From assembly GCF_900142015.1 (NCBI RefSeq), contig NZ_FQZN01000035.1:1-55097 (forward strand): DNA of 55,097 nt, written 5' to 3'. The translations under genes were made by a program, and so were the position numbers. The stretch is from Bacteroides stercorirosoris. Its GTDB lineage: Bacteria > Bacteroidota > Bacteroidia > Bacteroidales > Bacteroidaceae. The notes under the pieces were generated by a model that was given only the letters and a program-made list of their open reading frames with translations, had not been told where the DNA came from and did no database searches. This document shows, one piece after another, positions 16,899 through 25,887 of the stretch. Position 1 is the first letter of the stretch. Each line of letters begins with the position of its first letter.

Positions 16899-17771
16899 AT
16901 GAATTTCAATTGCATTAAAACGATTTTAATAGCTGCGACGGCAATGGTCAGCCTGAATTCTTTCTCTCAGGATCTGATTGCCCGACAAGCCCCTATCGAC
17001 AGGAAACTCAAGAGTGTTGACTCTCTGGCTTTACAGAAGCAGATACGTGCGGAGCAATCCGCATACCCTGGTTTAAGTTTGTACCCGACTTGGAATAATG
17101 AGTATGTACAGGCTTATGGTGATGCTATTGTGCCGGAAAGTTATAAAGTCGATTTAACAGGTTTTTGTATGCCCACCACGCATACGAAGATTACCGATGT
17201 CTTTGGCTATCGTCCCAGAAGACGCAGAATGCACTATGGACTGGATATTAAAGTATACGTAGGTGATACAATCCGTGCGGCTTTCGATGGTAAGGTACGT
17301 GTCGTTAAAAACCAGGGTCGCCGTGGATATGGTAAGTATATCGTTATTCGTCATGACAATGGATTGGAAACAGTCTACGGACACTTATCTAAACAGATTG
17401 TGGATATTAATCAATTGGTCAAGGCCGGAGAACCTATCGCTTTAGGTGGCAATACCGGACGTTCCACCGGTTCACATCTCCATTTTGAAACTCGTTTCCT
17501 GGGAATTCCCATCAATCCGGCATTAATGTTCGACTTTGAAAAGCAAGATATCGTTGCTGATCATTATACTTTCAATAAGACCAAATCTCCGAAGGGTACG
17601 ACTGCCCGCAGCATGGCTTCCGGTGAGGGATTGTTCTATAAAGTGAAGAGTGGTGATACGTTGTCTAAGATTGCATCCCGTCAGGGAGTGTCTATTGACA
17701 AGCTTTGCCAGTTGAACCGCATTACACGGAAAACAATTTTACGTCCGGGACAAGTCCTGCGTTGTTCGTAA
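16899..17771 (+). CDS. M23 (LytM-type) peptidase with C-terminal LysM domain
   Basis: 290 residues. An N-terminal signal peptide (about 1-24, ending NSFSQ) sends it to the periplasm. The LytM zinc motifs are complete: His112 and Asp116 in MHYGLDIKV, and H193-L-H195 in GSHLHFE. The C-terminal LysM domain (YKVKSGDTLSKIASRQGVSIDKLCQLN, about 246-289) binds glycan strands. Predicted role is peptidoglycan remodelling or division-linked hydrolysis. It is monocistronic, ending at a terminator. Confidence 0.92.
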   Translation: MNFNCIKTILIAATAMVSLNSFSQDLIARQAPIDRKLKSVDSLALQKQIRAEQSAYPGLSLYPTWNNEYVQAYGDAIVPESYKVDLTGFCMPTTHTKITDVFGYRPRRRRMHYGLDIKVYVGDTIRAAFDGKVRVVKNQGRRGYGKYIVIRHDNGLETVYGHLSKQIVDINQLVKAGEPIALGGNTGRSTGSHLHFETRFLGIPINPALMFDFEKQDIVADHYTFNKTKSPKGTTARSMASGEGLFYKVKSGDTLSKIASRQGVSIDKLCQLNRITRKTILRPGQVLRCS

Positions 17772-17788
17772 GATATAGATAACCATAT

Positions 17789-17830
17789 AAAGAGAGGGTA
17801 CTTTAATATAATTTAGAGTGCCCTCTTTTC
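17789..17830 (+). terminator. Intrinsic terminator after the LytM/LysM gene
   Basis: A stem of about 13 pairs (AAAGAGAGGGTACT with AGTGCCCTCTTTT, two G-T pairs) over a 14-base AT-rich loop, ending in TTTTCTTTTTTC. It lies 18 bases after the stop codon. Confidence 0.85.
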
Positions 17831-17849
17831 TTTTTTCTTTAATTATTCC

Positions 17850-17857
17850 TACCTTTG
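17850..17857 (+). promoter_or_regulatory. Candidate -7 box for the DUF1599 gene
   Basis: TACCTTTG fits TAnnTTTG exactly. A TTTT lies 20 bases upstream (17826-17829), three of four bases of the -33 box. It is 18 bases before the preferred start at 17876. Confidence 0.55.
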
Positions 17858-17875
17858 CGACCTATTTGTAAGGAA

Positions 17876-18418
17876 ATGAAAGATACCAAGCAACAATTTG
17901 AACATGTCATTGCCATCTGCCGTGATCTGTTCTCGAAGAAACTACATGATTACGGTCCGGCGTGGCGCATTCTCCGCCCGGCTTCCGTGACTGACCAGAT
18001 ATTCATTAAAGCCAATCGAATCAGGAGTATTGAAACCAAAGGAGTGACGTTGGTGGACGAAGGAATACGTTCCGAGTTCATTGCGATAGTCAACTATGGT
18101 ATAATCGGACTGATACAATTGGAATTGGGATATGCCGAATCTGCGGATATTACGAATGAGGAGGCTATGGCGTTATATGAAAAATATGCCAAGACTTCAT
18201 TGGAACTGATGCTTGCCAAGAATCATGATTATGATGAAGCGTGGCGTAGTATGCGTGTCAGCTCGTACACTGATTTGATACTGATGAAAATCTACCGTAC
18301 TAAGCAGATTGAGAGTCTGGCGGGACAAACTTTGGTCTCGGAAGGGGTGGATGCTAACTATATGGACATGATTAATTATTCCGTGTTTGGTTTGATTAAG
18401 ATTGAATTTGGAGACTAA
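17876..18418 (+). CDS. DUF1599 domain protein with two internal repeats
   Basis: 180 residues from the ATG at 17876 (MKDTKQQFEHVI); a start at 17855 would lie on the promoter. The protein is made of two similar halves: SKKLHDYGPAWRILRPASVTDQIFIKANRI... NYGIIGLIQLELG and AKNHDYDEAWRSMRVSSYTDLILMKIYRT... NYSVFGLIKIEFG. Each half is the DUF1599 unit. That family has been discussed as a nucleotide-modification-associated domain, but no function is established here. Conserved charged pairs (HDY, AWR, DQ/DL, K/R) suggest a shared catalytic or binding site. It overlaps the next gene by 17 bases. Confidence 0.85.
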   Translation: MKDTKQQFEHVIAICRDLFSKKLHDYGPAWRILRPASVTDQIFIKANRIRSIETKGVTLVDEGIRSEFIAIVNYGIIGLIQLELGYAESADITNEEAMALYEKYAKTSLELMLAKNHDYDEAWRSMRVSSYTDLILMKIYRTKQIESLAGQTLVSEGVDANYMDMINYSVFGLIKIEFGD

Positions 18419-19694
18419 GCAGAAACATATAATCTGGAAAAGCTGGGTGAACGTATGCCGTTTTTTATTGGCGGCAGTGTTCATCTTTTCCGGTTTTGTG
18501 AAGGCGGTCGATCCGCTGGGGTCTTTCTATAAGATTCAGGATTACCTGACTGCTTTCGGAATGGCTTCATGGTTTCCGGCTTATCTGCAACTGCTGTCTG
18601 CGGTTGTGTTGTCAGCATTGGAGTTTTCAGTAGGCGTCTTCTTGTTTTTCGGTATAAAGCGGAGGTTTGCTGCAACCATGGCATTGTTGCTGATGATTGT
18701 GATGACACCGCTGACACTATATCTTGCATTGGCAAATCCGGTGTCTGATTGCGGATGTTTTGGTGATGCATGGGTGTTGACGAACTGGGAGACATTTAGT
18801 AAGAATGTTGTGCTGTTTGTTGCGGCCGTATCAGTGTTCAAAGGAGGAAAGCTGATTATCCGTTTTATTACGGCAAAAATGGCATGGATGGTATCTATGT
18901 ATACGTTCTTGTTTGTCTTTGCGCTTTCATTCTATTGTCTCGGTAATCTGCCTATTCTGGATTTTCGTCCTTATAAGATAGGGCAAAATATCAAAGAGGG
19001 TATGGAAATTCCGGAAGGAGCAAAGCCGAGCGTGTTTGAGAGTAAATTTATTCTGGAGAAAGATGGAAAACAACAGGAGTTTACGTTAGATAACTATCCG
19101 GATAGTACATGGACATTTGTTGAAACGCGCACGGTGCTGAAAGAGAAAGGTTACGAACCGGCTATCCATGATTTTTCTATCATAAGCCTGGAAACCGGAG
19201 AGGAACTGACAGATAGTATTTTATCTGATGAGGGATATACTTTCTTGTTGATAGCTCATCGCATTGAGGCGGCTGACGATAGTAATATAGACCTTATCAA
19301 TGAAATATACGATTACAGTGTGGAGCATGGTTACAGTTTTTATGCCCTGACCTCTTCACCGGAGGATCAGATTGAGTTATGGCGTGATAAGACCGGGGCG
19401 GAATATCCTTTCTGTCAGATGGACGATATCACTCTGAAAACCATAATTCGTTCCAATCCAGGATTAATGCTGATAAAGGGAGGCACCATTCTGAATAAGT
19501 GGAGTGATAATAACTTACCGGATGAATATGTGCTGACAGACAGCCTGGATAAATTGGAAATAGGACAGCAGAAGCAAGAAAGCGATTTGCGTACAATTGG
19601 CTATGTGCTGTTATGGTTTATCATTCCCTTACTGTTGGTTATTGGCGTGGATATTCTGGTTGTCAAACGTAGGGAGAGGAAAATTAAATCGTAG
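18402..19694 (+). CDS. DoxX/MauE-like membrane protein with thioredoxin-like domain (BT_3928 family)
   Basis: 430 residues. The N-terminal half has four helices of DoxX/MauE type (FLLAAVFIFSGFVKAVDPLGSFYKIQDYL; LQLLSAVVLSALEFSVGVFLFF; MALLLMIVMTPLTLYLAL) with the conserved NPVSDCGCFGD loop. A further helix lies near 165, then a soluble region with a thioredoxin-like pattern but no CxxC active site, and a final helix (TIGYVLLWFIIPLLLVIGVDILVV). The start is TTG at 18402; no ATG is available nearby. Overlap with the DUF1599 gene and position before tpiA are a known Bacteroides arrangement. Biochemical function unknown. Confidence 0.8.
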   Translation: MNLETKQKHIIWKSWVNVCRFLLAAVFIFSGFVKAVDPLGSFYKIQDYLTAFGMASWFPAYLQLLSAVVLSALEFSVGVFLFFGIKRRFAATMALLLMIVMTPLTLYLALANPVSDCGCFGDAWVLTNWETFSKNVVLFVAAVSVFKGGKLIIRFITAKMAWMVSMYTFLFVFALSFYCLGNLPILDFRPYKIGQNIKEGMEIPEGAKPSVFESKFILEKDGKQQEFTLDNYPDSTWTFVETRTVLKEKGYEPAIHDFSIISLETGEELTDSILSDEGYTFLLIAHRIEAADDSNIDLINEIYDYSVEHGYSFYALTSSPEDQIELWRDKTGAEYPFCQMDDITLKTIIRSNPGLMLIKGGTILNKWSDNNLPDEYVLTDSLDKLEIGQQKQESDLRTIGYVLLWFIIPLLLVIGVDILVVKRRERKIKS

Positions 19695-19725
19695 ATACAT
19701 TAACCCTTTTAATAAATAAAACAAA

Positions 19726-20481
19726 ATGAGAAAAAACATTGTTGCAGGAAACTGGAAAATGAACAAAACCCTTCAGGAGGGTATTGCTCTTGCAAAAGAA
19801 CTGAATGAAGTATTGGCTAACGAGAAGCCTAACTGTGATGTAATCATCTGTACTCCTTTTATCCATTTGGCATCGGTTACTCCGTTGGTAGACCCTGCTA
19901 AGATTGGTGTAGGTGCTGAGAACTGCGCTGACAAGGAATCTGGTGCTTACACTGGTGAGGTTTCAGCTGCTATGGTTGCTTCTACAGGTGCTAAATATGT
20001 AATTCTGGGTCACTCAGAGCGTCGTGCTTACTACGGTGAAACAGTTGCTATCCTGGAAGAAAAAGTGAAATTGGCTTTGGCTAACGGTTTGACTCCGATT
20101 TTCTGTATCGGTGAAGTTCTGGAAGAACGCGAAGCTAACAAGCAGAATGAAGTGGTTGCCGCTCAGTTGGCTTCTGTATTCTCTTTGTCTGCTGAAGACT
20201 TCTCTAAGATTGTATTGGCTTACGAACCGGTTTGGGCTATTGGTACAGGTAAAACTGCTACTCCTGCTCAGGCTCAGGAAATCCACGCTTTCATCCGTTC
20301 ACTGGTTGCTGACAAGTATGGCAAGGAAATCGCAGAAAACTGCTCTATCCTTTATGGTGGTAGTGCTAAACCGTCTAATGCTAAGGAATTGTTTGCTAAT
20401 CCCGATGTTGACGGTGGTTTGATCGGTGGTGCTGCTTTGAAGGCTGCTGACTTCAAGGGTATCATTGATGCTTTTAACTAA
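19726..20481 (+). CDS. tpiA: Triosephosphate isomerase
   Basis: Interconverts dihydroxyacetone phosphate and glyceraldehyde 3-phosphate in glycolysis. 251 residues. The active-site set is complete: GNWKMNK near the start (Lys), ILGHSERR (His), AYEPVWAIGTGKTATPAQAQE (Glu) and the phosphate loop YGGSAKPSNA ... DGGLIGGAAL. Codon choice is noticeably biased to a few codons (GCT, GGT), as expected for a highly expressed gene. A hairpin follows at 20508-20545. Confidence 0.97.
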   Translation: MRKNIVAGNWKMNKTLQEGIALAKELNEVLANEKPNCDVIICTPFIHLASVTPLVDPAKIGVGAENCADKESGAYTGEVSAAMVASTGAKYVILGHSERRAYYGETVAILEEKVKLALANGLTPIFCIGEVLEEREANKQNEVVAAQLASVFSLSAEDFSKIVLAYEPVWAIGTGKTATPAQAQEIHAFIRSLVADKYGKEIAENCSILYGGSAKPSNAKELFANPDVDGGLIGGAALKAADFKGIIDAFN

Positions 20482-20507
20482 TTAAGGCGGCAAGGAAATA
20501 GATACAA

Positions 20508-20545
20508 GTTGACAAGGGAGAATAAATTGTACTCCCTTTGTCAAC
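20508..20545 (+). terminator. Hairpin after tpiA, possible terminator or attenuating structure
   Basis: GTTGACAAGGGAG and CTCCCTTTGTCAAC pair with one bulged T over an 11-base loop. No run of T follows, so it may terminate weakly or protect the 3' end. A third copy of the CTTGTCAAC word occurs at 20561-20569. Confidence 0.5.
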
Positions 20546-20588
20546 CTGTTAACTGAAAAACTTGTCAACTCTATAAAAACATTATCTA

Positions 20589-21044
20589 ATGAAAAAGCTT
20601 GGTTTACTTTTAATTGCATGTTTTGCTTTCGCTGCTTTTGCTTCGGCTCAAAATAACATTGTGAAGAGTCTGGAACGCAATGTGCCGGGACAGGGTAAGG
20701 TAACCATCCATCAGGATGCCCGCATAGAGGCCTTGATCGGCAAGGAGTATATCCCTACAGGGACGGATAACAGAGTGCTTAAGAGTCAGGGTTACCGCGT
20801 GCAAGTGTACGCCGGAAACAACACCAGTAGAGCCAAGAATGAAGCTCATGCAGTGGGCTCGCGCATCAAAGAATATTTCCCGGAACTTTCTGTTTATACC
20901 TCTTTCAACTCTCCCCGCTGGCTGTGTCGTGTAGGAGATTTCCGCAGTATTGAGGAGGCTGATGCCATGATGCGTCAGTTGCGTGCTACAGGCGTCTTCA
21001 AAGAAGTGTCTATTGTGAAAGAGCAGATAAACATTCCCTTATAA
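20589..21044 (+). CDS. Secreted SPOR-domain protein
   Basis: 151 residues with a signal peptide (MKKLGLLLIACFAFAAFASAQ). The C-terminal part (GYRVQVYAGNNTSRAKNEAHAVGSRIKEYFPELSVYTSFNSPRWLCRVGDFRSIEEADAMMRQLR) is a SPOR domain, which binds glycan strands lacking stem peptides at sites of septal wall remodelling. It lies 9 bases before folE. Role probably in cell-envelope maintenance or division. Confidence 0.87.
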   Translation: MKKLGLLLIACFAFAAFASAQNNIVKSLERNVPGQGKVTIHQDARIEALIGKEYIPTGTDNRVLKSQGYRVQVYAGNNTSRAKNEAHAVGSRIKEYFPELSVYTSFNSPRWLCRVGDFRSIEEADAMMRQLRATGVFKEVSIVKEQINIPL

Positions 21045-21053
21045 AATTTTATC

Positions 21054-21647
21054 ATGTTAGGAAAAGAAGAAATCGTATCTCCTGCACTGGATGAACTGAA
21101 AGAACATTATCATCGTATTATAACTCTATTAGGCGAAGATGCCGAACGCGAAGGATTACTGAAAACTCCCGAACGGGTAGCAAAAGCCATGTTGAGCTTA
21201 ACAAAAGGTTACTATATGGACCCGCACGAAGTGCTTCGTTCCGCCAAGTTCAAAGAAGAATACAGTCAGATGGTGATTGTGAAAGACATTGATTTCTTCT
21301 CACTCTGCGAACACCATATGCTCCCTTTCTATGGGAAAGCACATGTGGCTTACATTCCTAACGGCTATATTACGGGCTTGAGCAAGATTGCCCGTGTTGT
21401 GGATATTTTCTCCCATCGCTTGCAGGTACAGGAGCGCATGACGCTTCAAATCAAGGAGTGTATACAGGAAACTCTGAATCCGCTGGGCGTAATGGTGGTT
21501 GTAGAAGCCAAACATATGTGCATGCAGATGCGTGGGGTTGAAAAGCAAAATTCTATAACGACCACTTCCGATTTTACCGGTGCGTTCAACCAGGCGAAAA
21601 CGCGCGAAGAATTTATGAACCTCATTCACCACAAGGCTGGCTTTTAA
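21054..21647 (+). CDS. folE: GTP cyclohydrolase I
   Basis: Converts GTP to dihydroneopterin triphosphate, the first step of folate synthesis. 197 residues. Zinc ligands and active site appear in FFSLCEHHMLPFYGKAHVAYIPNG and AKHMCMQMRGVEK; RVAKAM, GLSKIARVVDIFSHRLQVQERMT and the TTTSDFTGAF region are conserved. It follows the SPOR gene by 9 bases and is convergent with dnaG, with only 28 bases between the stops. Confidence 0.97.
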   Translation: MLGKEEIVSPALDELKEHYHRIITLLGEDAEREGLLKTPERVAKAMLSLTKGYYMDPHEVLRSAKFKEEYSQMVIVKDIDFFSLCEHHMLPFYGKAHVAYIPNGYITGLSKIARVVDIFSHRLQVQERMTLQIKECIQETLNPLGVMVVVEAKHMCMQMRGVEKQNSITTTSDFTGAFNQAKTREEFMNLIHHKAGF

Positions 21648-21675
21648 AGATACCAACGGATATTTTTCTGTTAGA

Positions 21676-23760
21676 TCAAGGCAATACTACGCGGTCACCC
21701 AATCGTTTTGCCATGACGCTCTGTACGCTTCGCAATTCGCTGTAGCGTTGCATCAGTGCGTTGCATTTTTCGTTGTCATTAGCCACGGCTGGGTCTTGCA
21801 GGGCAAACATCATGTGTTTTAGCTCTTCGCTGACAATGGCGTATTTGAAGTTAATCATCAGCGTGGGTACCAATTCAAAAAGACGTTCTTCATCTGTTAT
21901 CAGCCTTTGGGCTTTGGAGTGATATTTGCTTAATTGGTAACGGTCGGCAATTAGCTCCGTACTCAGTTTACTGATTACCTGGTCCGGGTGTGACAGGAAG
22001 TATCGCTCTGCGGTGAATCCTTCATTGTGTATATGCTCGGCCGCTTCTGTCAGCATCTGCCTGTGCAAGGGATTGTGAAAAGCCAACTCATCCTCTTTTA
22101 AATCGTTTACTACATATTCCGTTACGGTAACAGGTGTTTCGTTCCCTTCTTCATCCGGAACATTGCACATCACTTTCTCTCCATAGCGTACTACCATTTG
22201 CAGGATGAGGCGTTCATATTTGTAGAATTCCTGCCCTTCTTTTCCTTCCTGCGGAATGTATGATACATATTGGGCAGCTTCCGGTGGAAGCGGGGCATCG
22301 CTGTCAGACATCTCACCATCCATGGGATAAGGAGGCATATCTTCAGGGTAGGGTGGTTGCATACCGTTGGGAAGCGGTGCCTGTGCGGCATCGCGGGCGG
22401 CATTATTCTTTCTTGCTTCCCGGTTTCTTTGTTCTATTTGCTTTTCTGCGTGGGTTTCACGCCGTTTAGCGACTTCTGAAACTAACAGTTTGTCTTCTAC
22501 GCGAAGTAACTGGCTACATTCTTTAATATATACATCGCGGACAATCGCTTCGGGAATAATCGATATACTTTGTACAAGATTACTGATTAATTCTGCACGT
22601 TTGATGGGATCCTTCCCCGCATCTTCCAGCAAGAGGTTGGTTTTGAAACGTATAAAGTCCGTTTCGTTATCTTGTATGAACTTTTGAAATTCCGTAGCAT
22701 TGTGTTTACGGGCAAAGGAGTCCGGGTCTTCACCGTCTGGTAGAAGGCAGACTTTAATATTCATGCCTTCTTCCAGCAACATGTCGATACCACGGAGAGA
22801 TGCCTTGATACCTGCCACGTCACCGTCATAAAGAACTGTTATATTATTGGTGAAGCGGTGAATAAGTTTGATTTGTCCCGGTGTCAGTGCTGTACCCGAG
22901 GATGCGACAACGTTTTCTACCCCCGATTGATGCATGGAGATAACATCCGTATATCCTTCTACCAGGAAGCAACGGTCTTGCTTTACTATGGCCTGTTTGG
23001 CAAAATAAATGCCATACAGCTCATTACTCTTATGATAGATTTCAGATTCGGGAGAATTGACGTATTTTACCTTGACTCCCTTTGTCGCGCTGCTAAGCAC
23101 GCGTCCACCGAAAGCGACTACCTTGCCGGAAAGCGTGTGTACCGGGAAAATAACGCGCCCCCAGAAACGATCACGCAAGCGGTGGTCGTCCGTTTCGTAA
23201 CAAAGCCCTGTCTTGACAAGATATTCTTTCTTGAATCCCTTCTTGATGGCTTCCTGAGCCATGGCATCGTGACTTTCGGTACAATAGCCTAACTGGAACT
23301 TTTCGATGATATCATCCCGGAAACCACGGTTGCGGAAGTAAGCCATACCAATGCTGCGTCCATCCACATGGTTTTTGAGTATATTCTGGAAGTAATCACG
23401 TGCAAAATTGTTCACAATGAACAAGCTTTCACGTTCGCTTTGCATCAGTTTCTCTTCGCTGGATAGCTCGCGTTCCTTGATTTCTATGCCGTATTTCTTG
23501 GCCAGGTACTTCAGGGCTTCGGGATAGCTCATCTGTTCATGTTCCATGATGAAGTGCACCGCATTGCCACCTTTACCGCAGGAGAAGCACTTGCACAATC
23601 CTTTGGAAGGCGACACGTAGAAAGATGGAGTCTTATCATCATGGAAGGGACACAAGCCTACATAGTTCACCCCTCGTTTACGCAGTGTAACGAAGTCCGA
23701 TACGATATCTACAATCTGGGCTGCATCCAGAATTCTGTCTATGGTGGGTTGGTCTATCAT
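21676..23760 (-). CDS. dnaG: DNA primase
   Basis: Makes RNA primers at the replication fork. 694 residues. The N-terminal zinc ribbon is CPFHDDKTPSFYVSPSKGLCKCFSCGKGGN; the catalytic region has FLVEGYTDVISMHQSG and the Toprim VLYDGDVAGIKAS with PDGEDPDSFARK. A basic stretch and a proline-rich linker (about residues 440-495) separate these from a C-terminal helical domain expected to contact the DnaB helicase. The linker is longer and more proline/acid-rich than in E. coli DnaG. A near-ideal Bacteroides promoter precedes it. Confidence 0.97.
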   Translation of the reverse strand: MIDQPTIDRILDAAQIVDIVSDFVTLRKRGVNYVGLCPFHDDKTPSFYVSPSKGLCKCFSCGKGGNAVHFIMEHEQMSYPEALKYLAKKYGIEIKERELSSEEKLMQSERESLFIVNNFARDYFQNILKNHVDGRSIGMAYFRNRGFRDDIIEKFQLGYCTESHDAMAQEAIKKGFKKEYLVKTGLCYETDDHRLRDRFWGRVIFPVHTLSGKVVAFGGRVLSSATKGVKVKYVNSPESEIYHKSNELYGIYFAKQAIVKQDRCFLVEGYTDVISMHQSGVENVVASSGTALTPGQIKLIHRFTNNITVLYDGDVAGIKASLRGIDMLLEEGMNIKVCLLPDGEDPDSFARKHNATEFQKFIQDNETDFIRFKTNLLLEDAGKDPIKRAELISNLVQSISIIPEAIVRDVYIKECSQLLRVEDKLLVSEVAKRRETHAEKQIEQRNREARKNNAARDAAQAPLPNGMQPPYPEDMPPYPMDGEMSDSDAPLPPEAAQYVSYIPQEGKEGQEFYKYERLILQMVVRYGEKVMCNVPDEEGNETPVTVTEYVVNDLKEDELAFHNPLHRQMLTEAAEHIHNEGFTAERYFLSHPDQVISKLSTELIADRYQLSKYHSKAQRLITDEERLFELVPTLMINFKYAIVSEELKHMMFALQDPAVANDNEKCNALMQRYSELRSVQSVMAKRLGDRVVLP

Positions 23761-23780
23761 GATTCCTTTTTTAGCTCATG

Positions 23781-23812
23781 CAAAAGTACATGATATTTCT
23801 TGGAAAATCAAA
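23781..23812 (-). promoter_or_regulatory. Bacteroides-type promoter of dnaG
   Basis: On the minus strand TTTG (23809-23812), exactly 20 bases, then TACTTTTG (23781-23788). Both boxes match the TTTG / TAnnTTTG consensus perfectly. The -7 box ends about 20 bases before the dnaG start. Confidence 0.8.
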
Positions 23813-23829
23813 TCTGTTTTTTGGGGGAT

Positions 23830-24603
23830 TTACTTAATCTTCTCCCTGATTTTCGTCAGATACTGTTTCATCCCTTCCGCATCCTTCGTACTGATAATCT
23901 CCAGCAGATTTTTCAGTTCCAGACGTATATTCTCTACTTGTGAAGGAGTGCGCGGATTAAACAGAATTTCCTGGAGCAGGTAATCGTCTTCACTTAGCAA
24001 TCCTTTAGCGATTGCCATATGCTTCTTGAATGTAGTGCCCGGTGCTTCTTGGTGCTTCATTACAGCTGCAAAAACAAAGGTGGACACAAAAGGAATGGAC
24101 AACGAATAAGCCACAGTCTCGTCATGCTCATCGAAGGTATATTCGAAGATGTTCAGACGAAGAGTCTGATAAAGGTCTTTGAAGAAAATCTTTCCCAAAT
24201 GGTCACCTTCGCTGATGATGATGGCATTCTCACTGCTCAGGTTGCTGAGGCTGGCAAATGTAGGGCCGAACATCGGGTGCGACGATACATAACGGAAACC
24301 ACTTTCTTCATAGAATTTCTTTAATCCCGTTTTCACAGAGGCGATATCGCTGATGATACAATCTTTGGGCAGCACAGGCAGTACCTTGCGGAATGCATCC
24401 AGCGTATATCTCACCGTGGCGGCATTGATTACCAACTCCGGCTCGAAGTCCTTTATTTCTTCCAACGTAGTGAAACGATAAGTATTATAGACAAAGCGCA
24501 ACTGGTGCGGATTCACGTCGAACACTGCCGTTTCATGTTGGAAACTTAGAATATCTGTAAAGAAAGAGCCCATTTTGCCGGCTCCAAGTATTAAAATACG
24601 CAT
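23830..24603 (-). CDS. tyrA: Prephenate dehydrogenase (tyrosine biosynthesis)
   Basis: Oxidises prephenate to 4-hydroxyphenylpyruvate with NAD(P). 257 residues. The Rossmann motif GAGKMG is at 7-12 and the catalytic-region His109 in SSHPMFGP matches TyrA proteins; SDIASVK precedes it. No chorismate mutase or ACT domain is attached; the mutase is fused to the DAHP synthase upstream. It is the last gene of the aromatic operon, 216 bases behind the DAHPS/CM gene with an inverted repeat in the gap. Confidence 0.93.
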   Translation of the reverse strand: MRILILGAGKMGSFFTDILSFQHETAVFDVNPHQLRFVYNTYRFTTLEEIKDFEPELVINAATVRYTLDAFRKVLPVLPKDCIISDIASVKTGLKKFYEESGFRYVSSHPMFGPTFASLSNLSSENAIIISEGDHLGKIFFKDLYQTLRLNIFEYTFDEHDETVAYSLSIPFVSTFVFAAVMKHQEAPGTTFKKHMAIAKGLLSEDDYLLQEILFNPRTPSQVENIRLELKNLLEIISTKDAEGMKQYLTKIREKIK

Positions 24604-24678
24604 AATGATTTGTTTTGCTACTACTAATGCGAATCAGGGGTTAAAACAGATTCATAACTGTACAAAAATGAAGTATTT

Positions 24679-24769
24679 CACCACAGATTACACAGATTAG
24701 CACAGATTTAATTTATTAATAATCAGATATATCTTCCCTAATCTGTGTAAATCTGTGTAATCTGTGGTG
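24679..24769. repeat. Inverted repeat with ACAGATT words between DAHPS/CM and tyrA
   Basis: Arms of 30 bases at 24679-24708 (starts CACCACAGATTACACAGATT) and 24740-24769 are reverse complements with about two mismatches, separated by 31 AT-rich bases. Each arm contains a repeated CACAGATT word. Similar ACCACAGATTACACAGATT repeats are scattered in many genomes of this phylum, so this is probably a small dispersed element that now forms an mRNA hairpin inside the operon. Confidence 0.85.
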
Positions 24770-24819
24770 CATCATAACTGCTTCGGGAAAGAACTAATTT
24801 CAACTCCTGATTTGCATTA

Positions 24820-25887
24820 CTACCTATTTATAATTTCCATTTGTTGCCTCACACTCTCCTCGTGTATCAGCTCGAACACCTTCTTGATAAACTCTGAATC
24901 CACGCCCAGAAGTACACCTTGTGAGCCGCGTTTATCCAGAATCTCGTTATAACGTCCTGTTTGCAAGATGGTCATATCATGTTCCTTCTTGAAAGTTCCG
25001 ATTTCACGTGCCACGCGCATACGCTTGGCCAGTTCCTGCATCAGGTTGTTGTCGCACTCATCAATCTGCTTGCGCAATTCGCTGAGGTTTTCCGTAGTCT
25101 GAGTCTCTTTACGGATGACGAGCAGGTTCAGAATATAATCCAGTACATCCGGAGTCACCTGTTGCGAGGCGTCACTCCATGCGCAATCCGGGTTGCAGTG
25201 GCTTTCGATAATCAGACCGTTGAAACCGAGGTCCATTGCCTGCTGGCAAAGCGGGGCTATCAGTTCGCGTTTTCCACCGATGTGGCTGGGGTCACAGATG
25301 ATCGGCAGGTTCGGGATGCGGCGGCGCAACTCGATAGGGATGTGCCATTGCGGCAGGTTGCGGTACAACTTCTTGTCGTAACTGCTGAAACCGCGGTGAA
25401 TGGCTGCAAGACGTTTCAGTCCGGCATTGTTGATGCGCTCCAGTGCACCGATCCAGAGTTCCAGGTCGGGGTTCACGGGATTCTTCACGAAGACAGGAAC
25501 ATCCACACCTTTCAGTGCATCGGCAATTTCCTGCATGGCAAAGGGGTTGGCGGTGGTACGTGCACCAATCCACAGAATATCGATGCCAGCTTTCAGACAT
25601 TCGTATACATGTTTGGCGGTAGCCACTTCGGTAGAAACATACATGCCTGTTTCCTTCTTCACCTCTTTCAGCCATGCCAGACCGTCAACGCCCACACCTT
25701 CGAAACCACCCGGCTTAGTACGCGGTTTCCAGATGCCTGCACGGAATATCTTCATTCCCTTTTCAGCCAGTTGCTTGGCGGTGCACATCACTTGTTCTTC
25801 TGTCTCGGCGCTGCAAGGGCCTGCAATTACCATAGGACGTTTGTCCTCTACACCCGGCAGCAAAATAGATTCTAATTCAAGTTCCAT
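24820..25887 (-). CDS. Bifunctional 3-deoxy-7-phosphoheptulonate synthase / chorismate mutase
   Basis: 355 residues from ATG at 25887 (MELELESILLPGVEDKRPMVIAGPCSAET). The N-terminal 260 residues are a type I KDPS/DAHPS-like barrel (AGPCSAE, FRAGIWKPRTKPGGFEGVG, WIGARTTANPFAMQE, KNPVNPD, CDPSHIGGKRE, IESHCNP). The last 90 residues form an AroQ chorismate mutase (LSELRKQIDECDNNLMQELAKRMRVAREIGTFK). It therefore supplies the first step of the shikimate pathway and the branch step to prephenate, matching pheA and tyrA around it. It lies 213 bases after the aminotransferase; I see nothing clear in that gap. Confidence 0.94.
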   Translation of the reverse strand: MELELESILLPGVEDKRPMVIAGPCSAETEEQVMCTAKQLAEKGMKIFRAGIWKPRTKPGGFEGVGVDGLAWLKEVKKETGMYVSTEVATAKHVYECLKAGIDILWIGARTTANPFAMQEIADALKGVDVPVFVKNPVNPDLELWIGALERINNAGLKRLAAIHRGFSSYDKKLYRNLPQWHIPIELRRRIPNLPIICDPSHIGGKRELIAPLCQQAMDLGFNGLIIESHCNPDCAWSDASQQVTPDVLDYILNLLVIRKETQTTENLSELRKQIDECDNNLMQELAKRMRVAREIGTFKKEHDMTILQTGRYNEILDKRGSQGVLLGVDSEFIKKVFELIHEESVRQQMEIINR

